From NCBI GenBank assembly GCA_944363995.1, contig CALVVV010000014.1, positions 1 through 23,461 of the forward strand: 23,461 nucleotides of DNA. Direction: 5' to 3'. Shown in pieces: positions 1 to 6,984 of this stretch. Made by a program: the position numbers and the translations under genes. The stretch's first letter is position 1. Every line of letters starts with the position of its first letter. The notes beneath the pieces were generated by a model. It saw only the letters and a program-made list of their open reading frames with translations. It had not been told where the DNA came from and did no database searches. Origin of the DNA: an uncultured Bacilli bacterium (lineage in GTDB: Bacteria > Bacillota_I > Bacilli_A > RF39 > UBA660).

Positions 1-79
1 AAAATAATTCATGTGATACATCTTCTTTCAACAAATTGATTGTATCACATATAGCGTTAGAAATTAACTTTTCTAGCAT
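1..79 (-). CDS. possible 5' end of an unidentified gene running off the left edge
   Basis: Reading the minus strand from an ATG at 79 gives 26 open codons (begins MLEKLISNAICDTINLL) before the window edge. The composition looks like a helical protein start, but I do not recognise it. There is no clear ribosome site upstream, only an A/T-rich stretch, and the start lies about 20 nt beyond the glmS terminator. A competing open frame on the plus strand also crosses the same bases and ends at 97. Either reading could be chance in such AT-rich DNA. Confidence 0.3.
   Translation of the reverse strand, partial: MLEKLISNAICDTINLLKEDVSHELF
11..50. repeat. 10-bp inverted repeat with 20-nt spacer
   Basis: ATGTGATACA at 11-20 is the exact reverse complement of TGTATCACAT at 41-50. 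It falls inside the possible partial gene at the left edge, so it may be chance. No known operator was recognised. Confidence 0.35.
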
Positions 80-99
80 TTTTTTATATTTTAATTAAC

Positions 100-141
100 A
101 AAAAAAGAACTGTATGAAATTATTTCATTTCATGACAGCCC
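100..141 (-). terminator. intrinsic terminator of glmS
   Basis: On the minus strand, GGGCTGT (141-135), one bulged C and ATGAAAT (133-127) pair with ATTTCAT and ACAGTTC (120-107). The loop is 6 nt, two G-U pairs are included, and seven T follow at 106-100. It lies about 70 nt after the glmS stop, so it ends the monocistronic glmS transcript. Confidence 0.8.
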
Positions 142-208
142 CTTTGTTTGTTTTAAGTTAATTATAATTATTTTGAAACTTGTAATAGGGAATAAAATTC
201 TAAATAAT

Positions 209-1918
209 TTATTCAACAGTAACTGATTTAGCTAAATTTTTAGGTTTATCAATATCACATTTTCTTAATTTAGCAACATGATAAGCAATCAATTGTATAG
301 GAATAATAGTTAATAGAGGTTGATATAAATCTTCTTCAATAACTATTTTCTCATCATAAAAGTCACTTTCTTGATTTAAGCTATTGGTTGTAATATATAT
401 AACATAAGCTCCTCTTGCTTTAACTTCTTTAATGTTACTAATGGTTTTGTCAACTAAATCTTTATCAGTTGCAATTGCAATAACAACTGTATTTTTTTCA
501 ATTAAAGAAATTGTTCCATGTTTTAATTCCCCAGCTGGATATGCTTCACTATGGATATAAGATATTTCTTTTAATTTTAATGACCCTTCTAAAGCTAAAT
601 AATAATCAATATCTCTTCCAATATAAAATAAGTGTTCCTTATTATATATTTTTTGAGAAATTTGTTCATAATTATTTTTTAATAAGTGATTTATTTTAGA
701 TATTAAATTAGTAATATCTTTTTTTAAGACCATCATCATTAATAATAATATTTGGCAACTATAGGCTTTAGTAGTAGCTACTGCTATTTCACAACCAGCT
801 TTAGTATAAATTACATTTTTAACTTCTCTTGCAATTGAAGAATCAATTACATTAATAATACCTAATGTATCACATTTATCTTTTACCTTTTTAACGCAAG
901 CTAATGTATCTGCTGTTTCCCCTGATTGTGATATAAAAATAACTAAAGTATTTTTATCAATAAAATTATTTTTATATCGATATTCACTAGCGATTTCAAC
1001 ATTAACTTCAATATTACAATATTTTTCAATATAATATTTACCTATTAATCCTGCATGATAAGCACTTCCACAACCAACAATATGAATTTTATTGTATTTT
1101 TTTAAATCTGGTAAATTTTGGTTTTCTAAATATGTTTTATATAAAACATCAGGCTGTTCAAATATTTCTTTTACCATAAAATGCTCATATTTACCTTTTG
1201 ATATTTTACTAACATCACCATCAAAAGTATTTATTTTTTTATCTAAAATATTTAATTTTGAATCATATATTGTAATCTCATCTTTATTCATTTTAACAAT
1301 ATCATTATCATCTAATAAAATATATTTATTCGTATATTTTAAAATAGCTGGTATATCACTAGCTAAAAAATTACCAATATCTGATTGCGCTAATATTAAA
1401 GGACTATTTTTTTTAATCCCATAAATATTATTTTTGTCATCTTTAACAATTAAACCGATGGCATAACTGCCTTTAATAATTTTATTTAATTTGGCTAAAA
1501 CCTTAATAATATCATGACATTCACTATATAATTTATCAATTAAGCAAGTTAATATTTCACTATCAGTTTCACTTTTAAGGTTATATTCAGTTAAAATTTT
1601 TTTTAATTCTTGATAATTTTCAATTATACCATTATGAACAAGTGTAATTTTTCCTTGTTTAAAAGGATGAGCATTTTTTTTGCTTGGTTTACCGTGAGTA
1701 GCCCATCTTGTATGACCAATACCTATATAAGTATCAGTTTGAGCATCAATCAAATTTTTTAAATTACTCAAATGTCCTTTTTCTTTGTTAATATTAATTT
1801 TATCAGTTACATATGCGATTCCTGCTGAATCATAACCTCGATACTCTAAACTTGCTAATCCATCTAAAAGAATAGGAATAGCTTTTTTCTTACCAACATA
1901 ACAATAAATACCACACAT
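209..1918 (-). CDS. glmS: glutamine--fructose-6-phosphate aminotransferase (isomerizing)
   Basis: GlmS makes glucosamine-6-phosphate from fructose-6-phosphate and glutamine, the first committed step to UDP-GlcNAc and peptidoglycan. The protein starts MCGIYCYVGK, so Cys2 becomes the N-terminal nucleophile of the glutaminase domain. YRGYDSAG and HTRWATHGKP follow as expected. The second half has two SIS sugar-isomerase domains (SQSGETADT in the first) and the family C-terminus DKPKNLAKSVTVE. An ATG at 1930 is in frame, but it contains part of the GGAGG ribosome site (ATGGAGG); the ATG at 1918 is correct because it puts Cys at position 2. At 569 residues it is somewhat shorter than the usual ~600. 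It is transcribed alone, from its own promoter and through a glmS ribozyme. Confidence 0.97.
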   Translation of the reverse strand: MCGIYCYVGKKKAIPILLDGLASLEYRGYDSAGIAYVTDKININKEKGHLSNLKNLIDAQTDTYIGIGHTRWATHGKPSKKNAHPFKQGKITLVHNGIIENYQELKKILTEYNLKSETDSEILTCLIDKLYSECHDIIKVLAKLNKIIKGSYAIGLIVKDDKNNIYGIKKNSPLILAQSDIGNFLASDIPAILKYTNKYILLDDNDIVKMNKDEITIYDSKLNILDKKINTFDGDVSKISKGKYEHFMVKEIFEQPDVLYKTYLENQNLPDLKKYNKIHIVGCGSAYHAGLIGKYYIEKYCNIEVNVEIASEYRYKNNFIDKNTLVIFISQSGETADTLACVKKVKDKCDTLGIINVIDSSIAREVKNVIYTKAGCEIAVATTKAYSCQILLLMMMVLKKDITNLISKINHLLKNNYEQISQKIYNKEHLFYIGRDIDYYLALEGSLKLKEISYIHSEAYPAGELKHGTISLIEKNTVVIAIATDKDLVDKTISNIKEVKARGAYVIYITTNSLNQESDFYDEKIVIEEDLYQPLLTIIPIQLIAYHVAKLRKCDIDKPKNLAKSVTVE

Positions 1919-1944
1919 AAAATCCTCCATAAATAAAAGTGCAT

Positions 1945-2072
1945 AATATATTTTTTGTCATAATATTAATTTTATGGTTTGTAATATATTTGCGAGAGCA
2001 CATTCCCGTAACAGTATCCGCCGAAATTTTCGATAACTGTTATCCTCGTCAACTTTTTTAGTTCAGGCGCTA
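1945..2072 (-). ncRNA. glmS ribozyme (GlcN6P-dependent self-cleaving riboswitch)
   Basis: The leader of glmS carries the conserved core. On the minus strand AGCGCCTGAACT (2071-2060) is followed by GTTGACGAGGATAAC and then TTATCGAAAATTTCGGCGGA, which matches the family consensus. Self-cleavage in this family lies just before the G of GCGCC, here between 2071 and 2070. A P3-like stem (CGGGA with TCTCG) and ACAAACC follow. A CATAA/TTATG hairpin and an AATATATT/AATATATT pairing look like P4.1 and P4. In known members glucosamine-6-phosphate triggers cleavage and mRNA decay, so glmS is repressed by its product. The peripheral helices are short and AU-rich. Assigned by recalled consensus, not by a covariance search. 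Confidence 0.95.
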
Positions 2073-2114
2073 ACTTAATAAATACTCCTTTCAATTATTA
2101 AGTTTTATATAAAT

Positions 2115-2143
2115 ATTATATTATAAATAAAATTATTTGTTAA
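2115..2143 (-). promoter_or_regulatory. glmS promoter
   Basis: On the minus strand TTAACA (2143-2138), a 17-nt spacer and TATAAT (2120-2115) form a near-consensus housekeeping promoter. The start point would be near 2108, about 35 nt before the ribozyme cleavage site. Confidence 0.8.
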
Positions 2144-2147
2144 TACT

Positions 2148-2176
2148 TTGATGTAAAGTAAAATTTGTGGTATAAT
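2148..2176 (+). promoter_or_regulatory. promoter of the broken LRR gene
   Basis: TTGATG (2148-2153), a 17-nt spacer and TATAAT (2171-2176), extended by TGG directly before the -10. Its -35 lies only 4 bp from the -35 of the divergent glmS promoter, so the two polymerases would compete for the site. Confidence 0.7.
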
Positions 2177-2202
2177 ACTGGCCATTAAAGGTTGTGTTAT
2201 TT

Positions 2203-3129
2203 ATGGGTAAAACAGTTGTTGTAAAAGGGCGAGTTGTTGGTGATTATAAATATGATAATCAAAATATAGAAAATTTAATTTTAGAAGAAGGATTACTTTA
2301 TATTGGCCGTGGTGCATTTAGGCATAATGAAATAAAAAAAATATATTTGCCCAAAAGCATTAAAAAAGTAGAAGCTGTTGCTTTTCATTTTAATCCATTA
2401 ATAGAAGTAATATTTTATAATAATGGTGCTTTGATAGATGGTTGTTGTTTTGGCGTAAATGTAAAAAAAATGACGATAATTGATTGTGATTATAATTTTT
2501 TATTTAAATTTATTAATCCAGAAACTTATTTTTTCGATTATTTTTTTAATATTGATGAAATAAATATTATAAATGATAAATTAGGTTTAATTGAAAAATT
2601 AAAAATAAAATATCTTGCATCTAAATATCCAAATATTAAAATAAACATTTTAAAACATATCAATTTAGATGATTTTATAAAACAAGAAACAACTATAACT
2701 GACGTAGATGATGAGATAAATATTTTATTATCAAAGATATATATTATAATTAATTTATTAGACGATGGAACAAAACAGATGATTAACAATAAAATTAATT
2801 CTTTAATTAATGAATATCAAACAAAATTGGAAAATTCTAAACCACAATTTAATACGGAAAATAAACCAAGTTTAATACTCGAAGATACCTCTTCTAAAAC
2901 ATTAAGAAATAATTTAATATTTTCCTTAGAAATGATTATTCAAAATTTGAATACTAAAGGTAAAATAATAAAATTAAGTAAAAAAATTAATCAATATTTA
3001 CAATATTTATCGGGTAATGAAATAAATATAGAAGATGATGAAATCTTTTTAAAAATAAAAGAAATAGTTAATCTATCAAAAATAATAGAAGAAACTAAAT
3101 ATATTGAAGAATTAAAAAAAATATATTAG
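2203..3129 (+). CDS. N-terminal fragment: LRR_5-like repeats then helical region
   Basis: This 308-residue reading frame is the first part of the broken gene. Residues ~15-90 hold two or three BspA-like repeats (LILEEGLLYIGRGAFRHNEI, then IKKIYLPKSIKKVEAVAF), a fold often found in surface or ligand-binding proteins. After ~110 the sequence is helical and charged. There is no signal peptide or membrane segment. ATG 2203 is preferred over GTG 2194 because AAAGG at 2187-2191 is correctly spaced only for the ATG. Function unknown. Confidence 0.6.
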   Translation: MGKTVVVKGRVVGDYKYDNQNIENLILEEGLLYIGRGAFRHNEIKKIYLPKSIKKVEAVAFHFNPLIEVIFYNNGALIDGCCFGVNVKKMTIIDCDYNFLFKFINPETYFFDYFFNIDEINIINDKLGLIEKLKIKYLASKYPNIKINILKHINLDDFIKQETTITDVDDEINILLSKIYIIINLLDDGTKQMINNKINSLINEYQTKLENSKPQFNTENKPSLILEDTSSKTLRNNLIFSLEMIIQNLNTKGKIIKLSKKINQYLQYLSGNEINIEDDEIFLKIKEIVNLSKIIEETKYIEELKKIY

Positions 3130-3227
3130 ATAATTTAAGTGATGAATATGTAATTAATTTAACTTTAATAAATTTTGACATTGAAACTTATTTTAAAGAA
3201 AAATTAGATAAAATTTATAATGAAATA

Positions 3228-3965
3228 ATGAATTTAAATAGTAAATTAAATCCATATTTAGAGTTATTAAAAACTTTAAAAGGATATGAAAATGATGTTT
3301 CTTTAGCGCAAGAACTAAGAGAATTAGAACGAGTTTTTTCAAAATTAGTAGGTAAATCAAAAGATGAATTAAATAGTGAATATCAAGAATTAAAGAAAAA
3401 ATATATAAATATATTAAATGAAAATATTTTAAAAATAAAAAATAATCAATTAGACACTTTATCTATAAATGAAATTGAATTAAATTTTCGCAAAGAATTA
3501 CAACCAATTTTAGAAAGATTACATAAATTAGCGCCATTAATTTTAAAAAATCAAAAATTATATCATCAACTTTCAATAGTAAATGATAAGGAAATAAATG
3601 AAAATGGTTCTATAATTGATTTGATAAAAGAAATAAGAAAATTAGTAGAAAATAATTTTTTAAGTTCTGATGTAAAAGATATAATATTTGATAAATTAAA
3701 TAATATTATCATACATTGGGAATATGTTTTATCTAGTAATGATGTAAGTAAAATAGTTAAAAGTTTTAGTAGTGAAGTAGGTTTGAAAAGTGAAAATTTA
3801 ATTCTTGAAGTTATGATATTAAAAGATTTATATGAATTAAAATTTAGCGTAGAACAATATATAAAAGATGCCCAAGAGTATGATAGAGCAATTAGCAGTG
3901 CAGAAACCATTTCTATGAATAATCTTAAATCTGAAATAGAAAGCTTAAAAGAATCAAAAATATAA
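3228..3965 (+). CDS. C-terminal helical fragment of the broken gene
   Basis: An open frame of 245 codons from ATG 3228, rich in Lys, Glu, Leu and Asn, with heptad-like stretches that suggest long coiled coils; no membrane segment. The frame is open for at least 36 codons upstream of this ATG and no Shine-Dalgarno sequence precedes it. It is therefore best read as the continuation of the LRR gene, not as a separate gene. Confidence 0.4.
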   Translation: MNLNSKLNPYLELLKTLKGYENDVSLAQELRELERVFSKLVGKSKDELNSEYQELKKKYINILNENILKIKNNQLDTLSINEIELNFRKELQPILERLHKLAPLILKNQKLYHQLSIVNDKEINENGSIIDLIKEIRKLVENNFLSSDVKDIIFDKLNNIIIHWEYVLSSNDVSKIVKSFSSEVGLKSENLILEVMILKDLYELKFSVEQYIKDAQEYDRAISSAETISMNNLKSEIESLKESKI

Positions 3966-4108
3966 TTACAAGAAGCTAGGAAACTAGATATTAATGAAAA
4001 ATATTTAAGTAAAGATTGTAAAAATTTATCTTTAATTAATGTCGATTCTGAATCTAGCAAATATAAAGAATTGATAAAGTGTTTAAAAAGTTTGTATTAA
4101 AGTTTGTA

Positions 4109-4137
4109 TTGATATTGTTAAATAAATGTTATATAAT
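4109..4137 (+). promoter_or_regulatory. promoter of the ABC permease gene
   Basis: TTGATA (4109-4114), a 17-nt spacer and TATAAT (4132-4137). Initiation would fall near 4144, right at the AGGTGA ribosome site, giving a leader of about 11 nt. Confidence 0.75.
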
Positions 4138-4154
4138 TACTTTAGGTGAATGAT

Positions 4155-6446
4155 ATGAAAATAATAACCAGGTTAACATTGAAAGATATATCAAAAGATA
4201 AGAAAAATTTCATTTTATGTTTTATTAGTGTTTTACTATCTTGTATTTTACTATTTTCAGTCGGACTAGCAATTTCGACAATAAGGCAAAATCAAATTAA
4301 TAATGTCATAGATTTATATGGTTCGCATCATGCAATAATATATAATACAACTACAAATGAAAAAGATAAGTTAAATGATGAGCGAATTTTAAAATATAGT
4401 TACATTTTTAAAGTTGAAAATAATTTATATAGTATTAGTGATAATTTTGATTTAAGTTTTGATTTAAATGGTAAATTGCCAACTAATAATAATCAAATAA
4501 TCATTAGTTCAAATAAATCTTATTTAGACAATTTACCAATTGGTTCATCTTTAAAAATTGATAATAAAGAATATGAAGTAGTAGGAATTTATAATTCGTT
4601 TGAACTACAAAAACTTAATTTAGATAATATAGTTATTACTAAAGAAAATGAACTTGATAGTGAAGCAATTTATTTTATATATTTAAAATCATATAAAGAT
4701 ATATATAATAATATAAGAGATATTGCTAATAGTTTATCTAATTCTTCATATTCGATTAATAATTCATTATTGTATTATTATGCTGGTGTTGATCCAAATG
4801 GTGATTATAGTAGCAATAATGATGCCGTCTATTTTTTACTTGCGATGTTTTTATGTTTAATTTTAGCCTTTATTATATTTTTTATTATTTATAATGCTTT
4901 TTCAATATCAGTAAACGAAAAGAAAAAGAAATATACAATGTATAAAAGTATTGGTGCAGCACCTAAACAAATATTATATTCAGTATTTTTAGAATCAATA
5001 ATTGTTTTAATTATTGCAATTCCTTTAGGATTTATATTAAGCTTAGGTTTTATTTCATTAATTTTATTTATTATAAATAGCATGTTAGAAGGAATTGCTA
5101 CTAATATTTATACAGTTTCAGTTTATCCTATTTTTGTTTTGGTTTCTCTAGCTTTTATTTTGGTAAGTACTTTATTAGCTACTTTATCAGTAGCTAGAAT
5201 GGCTGGTTCAATTAACATAATAGAAGAAGTAAGACAAACAAAAAAATTTAAATATAAAAAAGAAAATAGATTAGTAAAAAAGCTATTTGGTATTAGTGGC
5301 CAAATATCAGCTAATAGTGTTAAAAGGGATAGGGCAAAATATCGCATCACAACTATTTCTGTTGTGATTGGTATAGTTTTATTTTTGACAGCTACTTCAT
5401 TATTGTCAATTGCATTATATAGTTATGAAGATAGTTATGCAGTTTCAAATACTGTTTATTTAAGCTATGCTGAAAGTGATTTAAATAATATTTCAACAGA
5501 ATATATTTTTGATTATATTAGCAATCTTGATTCTGTAAAAGATTATGTTTTTTATAAATCTGGATATTATAATTATCAAACAGTTGATAATGAAATAGGT
5601 AATATTAGTGTTATTTATGTTGATTCTAAAAATTACGAAAAGTTAAAAGAAAAGTATCAATTTGATAGTGCTGCTATTTTTAATATTTTAGATGATAATA
5701 AAAAAGCATTTAATCAAGAAAATATAACTTTAACTTTAACTCCAACTAGTAGTTATGCTAATCAAGAATCTTTTGATGTTACTGCTAAAGTTATAAATGA
5801 ATCTGGATTTTTAGAAGATATTTACCCTGGTGTTTTTACAACAAGTATTTTTCCGATTATGTTATTAGAACAAGAAAAGCAAATTGATCATCTTACTCAT
5901 ATTTATCTTATATCTGATGATTATTTAAAATTGGATCAAGACATGCAAGAGTTAATTGAAAATAATGAAAGAATATATTATCTTAATTATCCGGCAATGT
6001 ATCACGAACAAGTTGTTACTAGTAATTGTGTTAAATTAGTTATTTATATAGCTTTGGGATTTATTGCTTTTATAACTGTTGTTAGTATTATTGGAACTAT
6101 TAGTTCAAATTTAAATTTAAGAAGAAGAGAATTTGCTATCTTAAAAAGTTTAGGGTTATCAAATAAACAATTTAATAAAATGATTTTTTATGAAAGTTTA
6201 ATGTTGAGTTTAAAATCTTTATTGTTTGGATTTTTAATATTTATTTTAATAGTTTCTATTTTTTTAAGGATTGCTATGATTAGTGAAAATACTTTTGATA
6301 GTCTATTAGATATACCGTTAAATATTTTTATACCACCATTTATAATATGTGTAATAGGTGTAATAGTAATTGTGTATTTATCATTCTTAATTGCAACTAA
6401 AAAAATAAAAAAAGATAATATTGTTAATGTTATTAAGTATTATTAA
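4155..6446 (+). CDS. ABC transporter permease with two FtsX-like domains
   Basis: A 763-residue integral membrane protein. One N-terminal membrane helix (~18-42) is followed by an extracytoplasmic domain. Then comes a three-helix FtsX-type core (~225-345) containing the cytoplasmic stretch YKSIGAAPKQILYSVFLES. A second helix (~395-415), a second outer domain and a second FtsX core (~620-760, with REFAILKSLGLSNKQF) repeat the plan. This is the MacB/FtsX permease superfamily (substrate export, lipoprotein handling or peptide resistance), which needs an ATPase partner; none is encoded in this window. GTG at 4146 is in frame, but ATG 4155 has AGGTG six bases upstream. It has its own promoter and ends in a hairpin shared with mraZ. 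Substrate unknown. Confidence 0.85.
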   Translation: MKIITRLTLKDISKDKKNFILCFISVLLSCILLFSVGLAISTIRQNQINNVIDLYGSHHAIIYNTTTNEKDKLNDERILKYSYIFKVENNLYSISDNFDLSFDLNGKLPTNNNQIIISSNKSYLDNLPIGSSLKIDNKEYEVVGIYNSFELQKLNLDNIVITKENELDSEAIYFIYLKSYKDIYNNIRDIANSLSNSSYSINNSLLYYYAGVDPNGDYSSNNDAVYFLLAMFLCLILAFIIFFIIYNAFSISVNEKKKKYTMYKSIGAAPKQILYSVFLESIIVLIIAIPLGFILSLGFISLILFIINSMLEGIATNIYTVSVYPIFVLVSLAFILVSTLLATLSVARMAGSINIIEEVRQTKKFKYKKENRLVKKLFGISGQISANSVKRDRAKYRITTISVVIGIVLFLTATSLLSIALYSYEDSYAVSNTVYLSYAESDLNNISTEYIFDYISNLDSVKDYVFYKSGYYNYQTVDNEIGNISVIYVDSKNYEKLKEKYQFDSAAIFNILDDNKKAFNQENITLTLTPTSSYANQESFDVTAKVINESGFLEDIYPGVFTTSIFPIMLLEQEKQIDHLTHIYLISDDYLKLDQDMQELIENNERIYYLNYPAMYHEQVVTSNCVKLVIYIALGFIAFITVVSIIGTISSNLNLRRREFAILKSLGLSNKQFNKMIFYESLMLSLKSLLFGFLIFILIVSIFLRIAMISENTFDSLLDIPLNIFIPPFIICVIGVIVIVYLSFLIATKKIKKDNIVNVIKYY

Positions 6447-6469
6447 AAGAACCAATTAACGGTTCTTTT
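6445..6469. terminator. bidirectional terminator between permease gene and mraZ
   Basis: AAAAGAACC (6445-6453) pairs perfectly with GGTTCTTTT (6461-6469) around a 7-nt loop. The left arm begins inside the permease TAA stop, and the loop contains the mraZ stop (TTA at 6456-6458). Because the arms end in A/T runs, the hairpin can work on both strands, although the T tails are short. Confidence 0.7.
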
Positions 6470-6851
6470 CTAATTCCTTAATATGATTTATGTAATCTTC
6501 TTCTGAAGGAAAAACTTGGATAGAATCATAATTTCCGTGAATAAAAACTTTTCTATCAATAGCAAATGATTCATGAGGATGAAAAATAATTCTACCTTGT
6601 TTATCTACTTTTACTAAAGATACAATAGAACTAGTTATAATTTCTATTTTTCCTTCTTGATTACTTTTTTTCAACTCTCTTAATTTATCTTCTATTTCAC
6701 TAAAATTGATAATAACATAATAATTACCTTGACCTTTTTGGACAACTAATCGATCATTTTCTTCGACACCAGTAAATTTAGGAACGAATAATCTTCCTTT
6801 ATTATCTATTTTATTTTCACTATTACCAAAAATAGGTATTTCACCAAACAT
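6456..6851 (-). CDS. mraZ: MraZ, division/cell-wall cluster transcriptional regulator
   Basis: A 131-residue protein with the two tandem SpoVT/AbrB-like half-domains typical of MraZ. The first is marked by KIDNKGRLFVP (near residue 14) and the second by VDKQGRIIF. Family members (~140 residues) are ring-forming DNA-binding proteins that repress the dcw promoter. ATG 6857 is in frame, but sits one base from the GGGGG ribosome site; ATG 6851 has 7-nt spacing and gives the normal start MFGE. Here mraZ is on the strand opposite to murG-ftsZ and is not followed by mraW, unlike the usual order. It shares the 133-bp divergent region with murG, so control of both promoters is plausible. I could not find the usual repeated GTG-containing MraZ boxes. 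Confidence 0.85.
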   Translation of the reverse strand: MFGEIPIFGNSENKIDNKGRLFVPKFTGVEENDRLVVQKGQGNYYVIINFSEIEDKLRELKKSNQEGKIEIITSSIVSLVKVDKQGRIIFHPHESFAIDRKVFIHGNYDSIQVFPSEEDYINHIKELEKNR

Positions 6852-6877
6852 AACCATTCCCCCTTTGATAATGAAGT

Positions 6878-6906
6878 ATTATAGATAATATTTTATTATT
6901 TGTCAA
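6878..6906 (-). promoter_or_regulatory. mraZ promoter (perfect consensus)
   Basis: On the minus strand TTGACA (6906-6901), a 17-nt spacer and TATAAT (6883-6878): an exact sigma-70-type consensus. The start point would be near 6871, leaving a leader of about 20 nt before ATG 6851. Confidence 0.88.
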
Positions 6907-6935
6907 ATTAAGTCATCAAATGTTTCATTTAATTA

Positions 6936-6964
6936 TTCAAAAAATCATATAATTATGATATAAT
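6936..6964 (+). promoter_or_regulatory. murG operon promoter
   Basis: TTCAAA (6936-6941), a 17-nt spacer and TATAAT (6959-6964), with TGA making an extended -10. The leader to ATG 6985 would be about 15 nt. It lies back to back with the mraZ promoter, 29 bp between the two -35 elements. Confidence 0.65.
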
Positions 6965-6984
6965 TGACAAAGAGGATGTGGTTT

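Larger units (their letters stand above)
2203..4100 (+). pseudogene. broken leucine-rich repeat (BspA-like)/coiled-coil gene
   Basis: One gene appears to span this region, interrupted twice. The first frame runs 2203-3129 and stops at TAG just after an A8 run (3114-3121). Shifting by -1 in that run restores a frame that stays open through DNLSDEYVINLTLINFD and joins the 3228-3965 reading frame. That frame meets TAA at 3963, but continues in phase for 44 sense codons (LQEARKLDINEKYLS...) to TAA at 4098-4100. The internal ATG at 3228 has no ribosome site, which argues against an independent second gene. The N-terminus carries LRR_5-type repeats; the rest is K/E/N/L-rich and probably helical or coiled coil. 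Repair would give about 630 residues. The A8 contains the heptamer A AAA AAA, so slippage or an assembly error cannot be excluded. Confidence 0.75.

Noticed and set aside
1..97. Plus-strand open frame entering from the left edge and ending at 97
   Set aside because: It conflicts with the more protein-like minus-strand frame and shows no domain; it cannot be judged without upstream sequence.
3963..3965. TAA read as a sense codon (alternative code)
   Set aside because: Most genes here end properly at TAA, and neighbours use TGA as stop, so a nonsense mutation or error is simpler.
3566..4060. 164-codon minus-strand frame over the helical fragment
   Set aside because: Mirror of AT-rich plus-strand coding sequence; no ribosome site or recognisable domain.
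6858..6984. MraZ-box repeats in the mraZ-murG spacer
   Set aside because: No set of regularly spaced GTG-containing repeats is visible; only promoter elements were supported.
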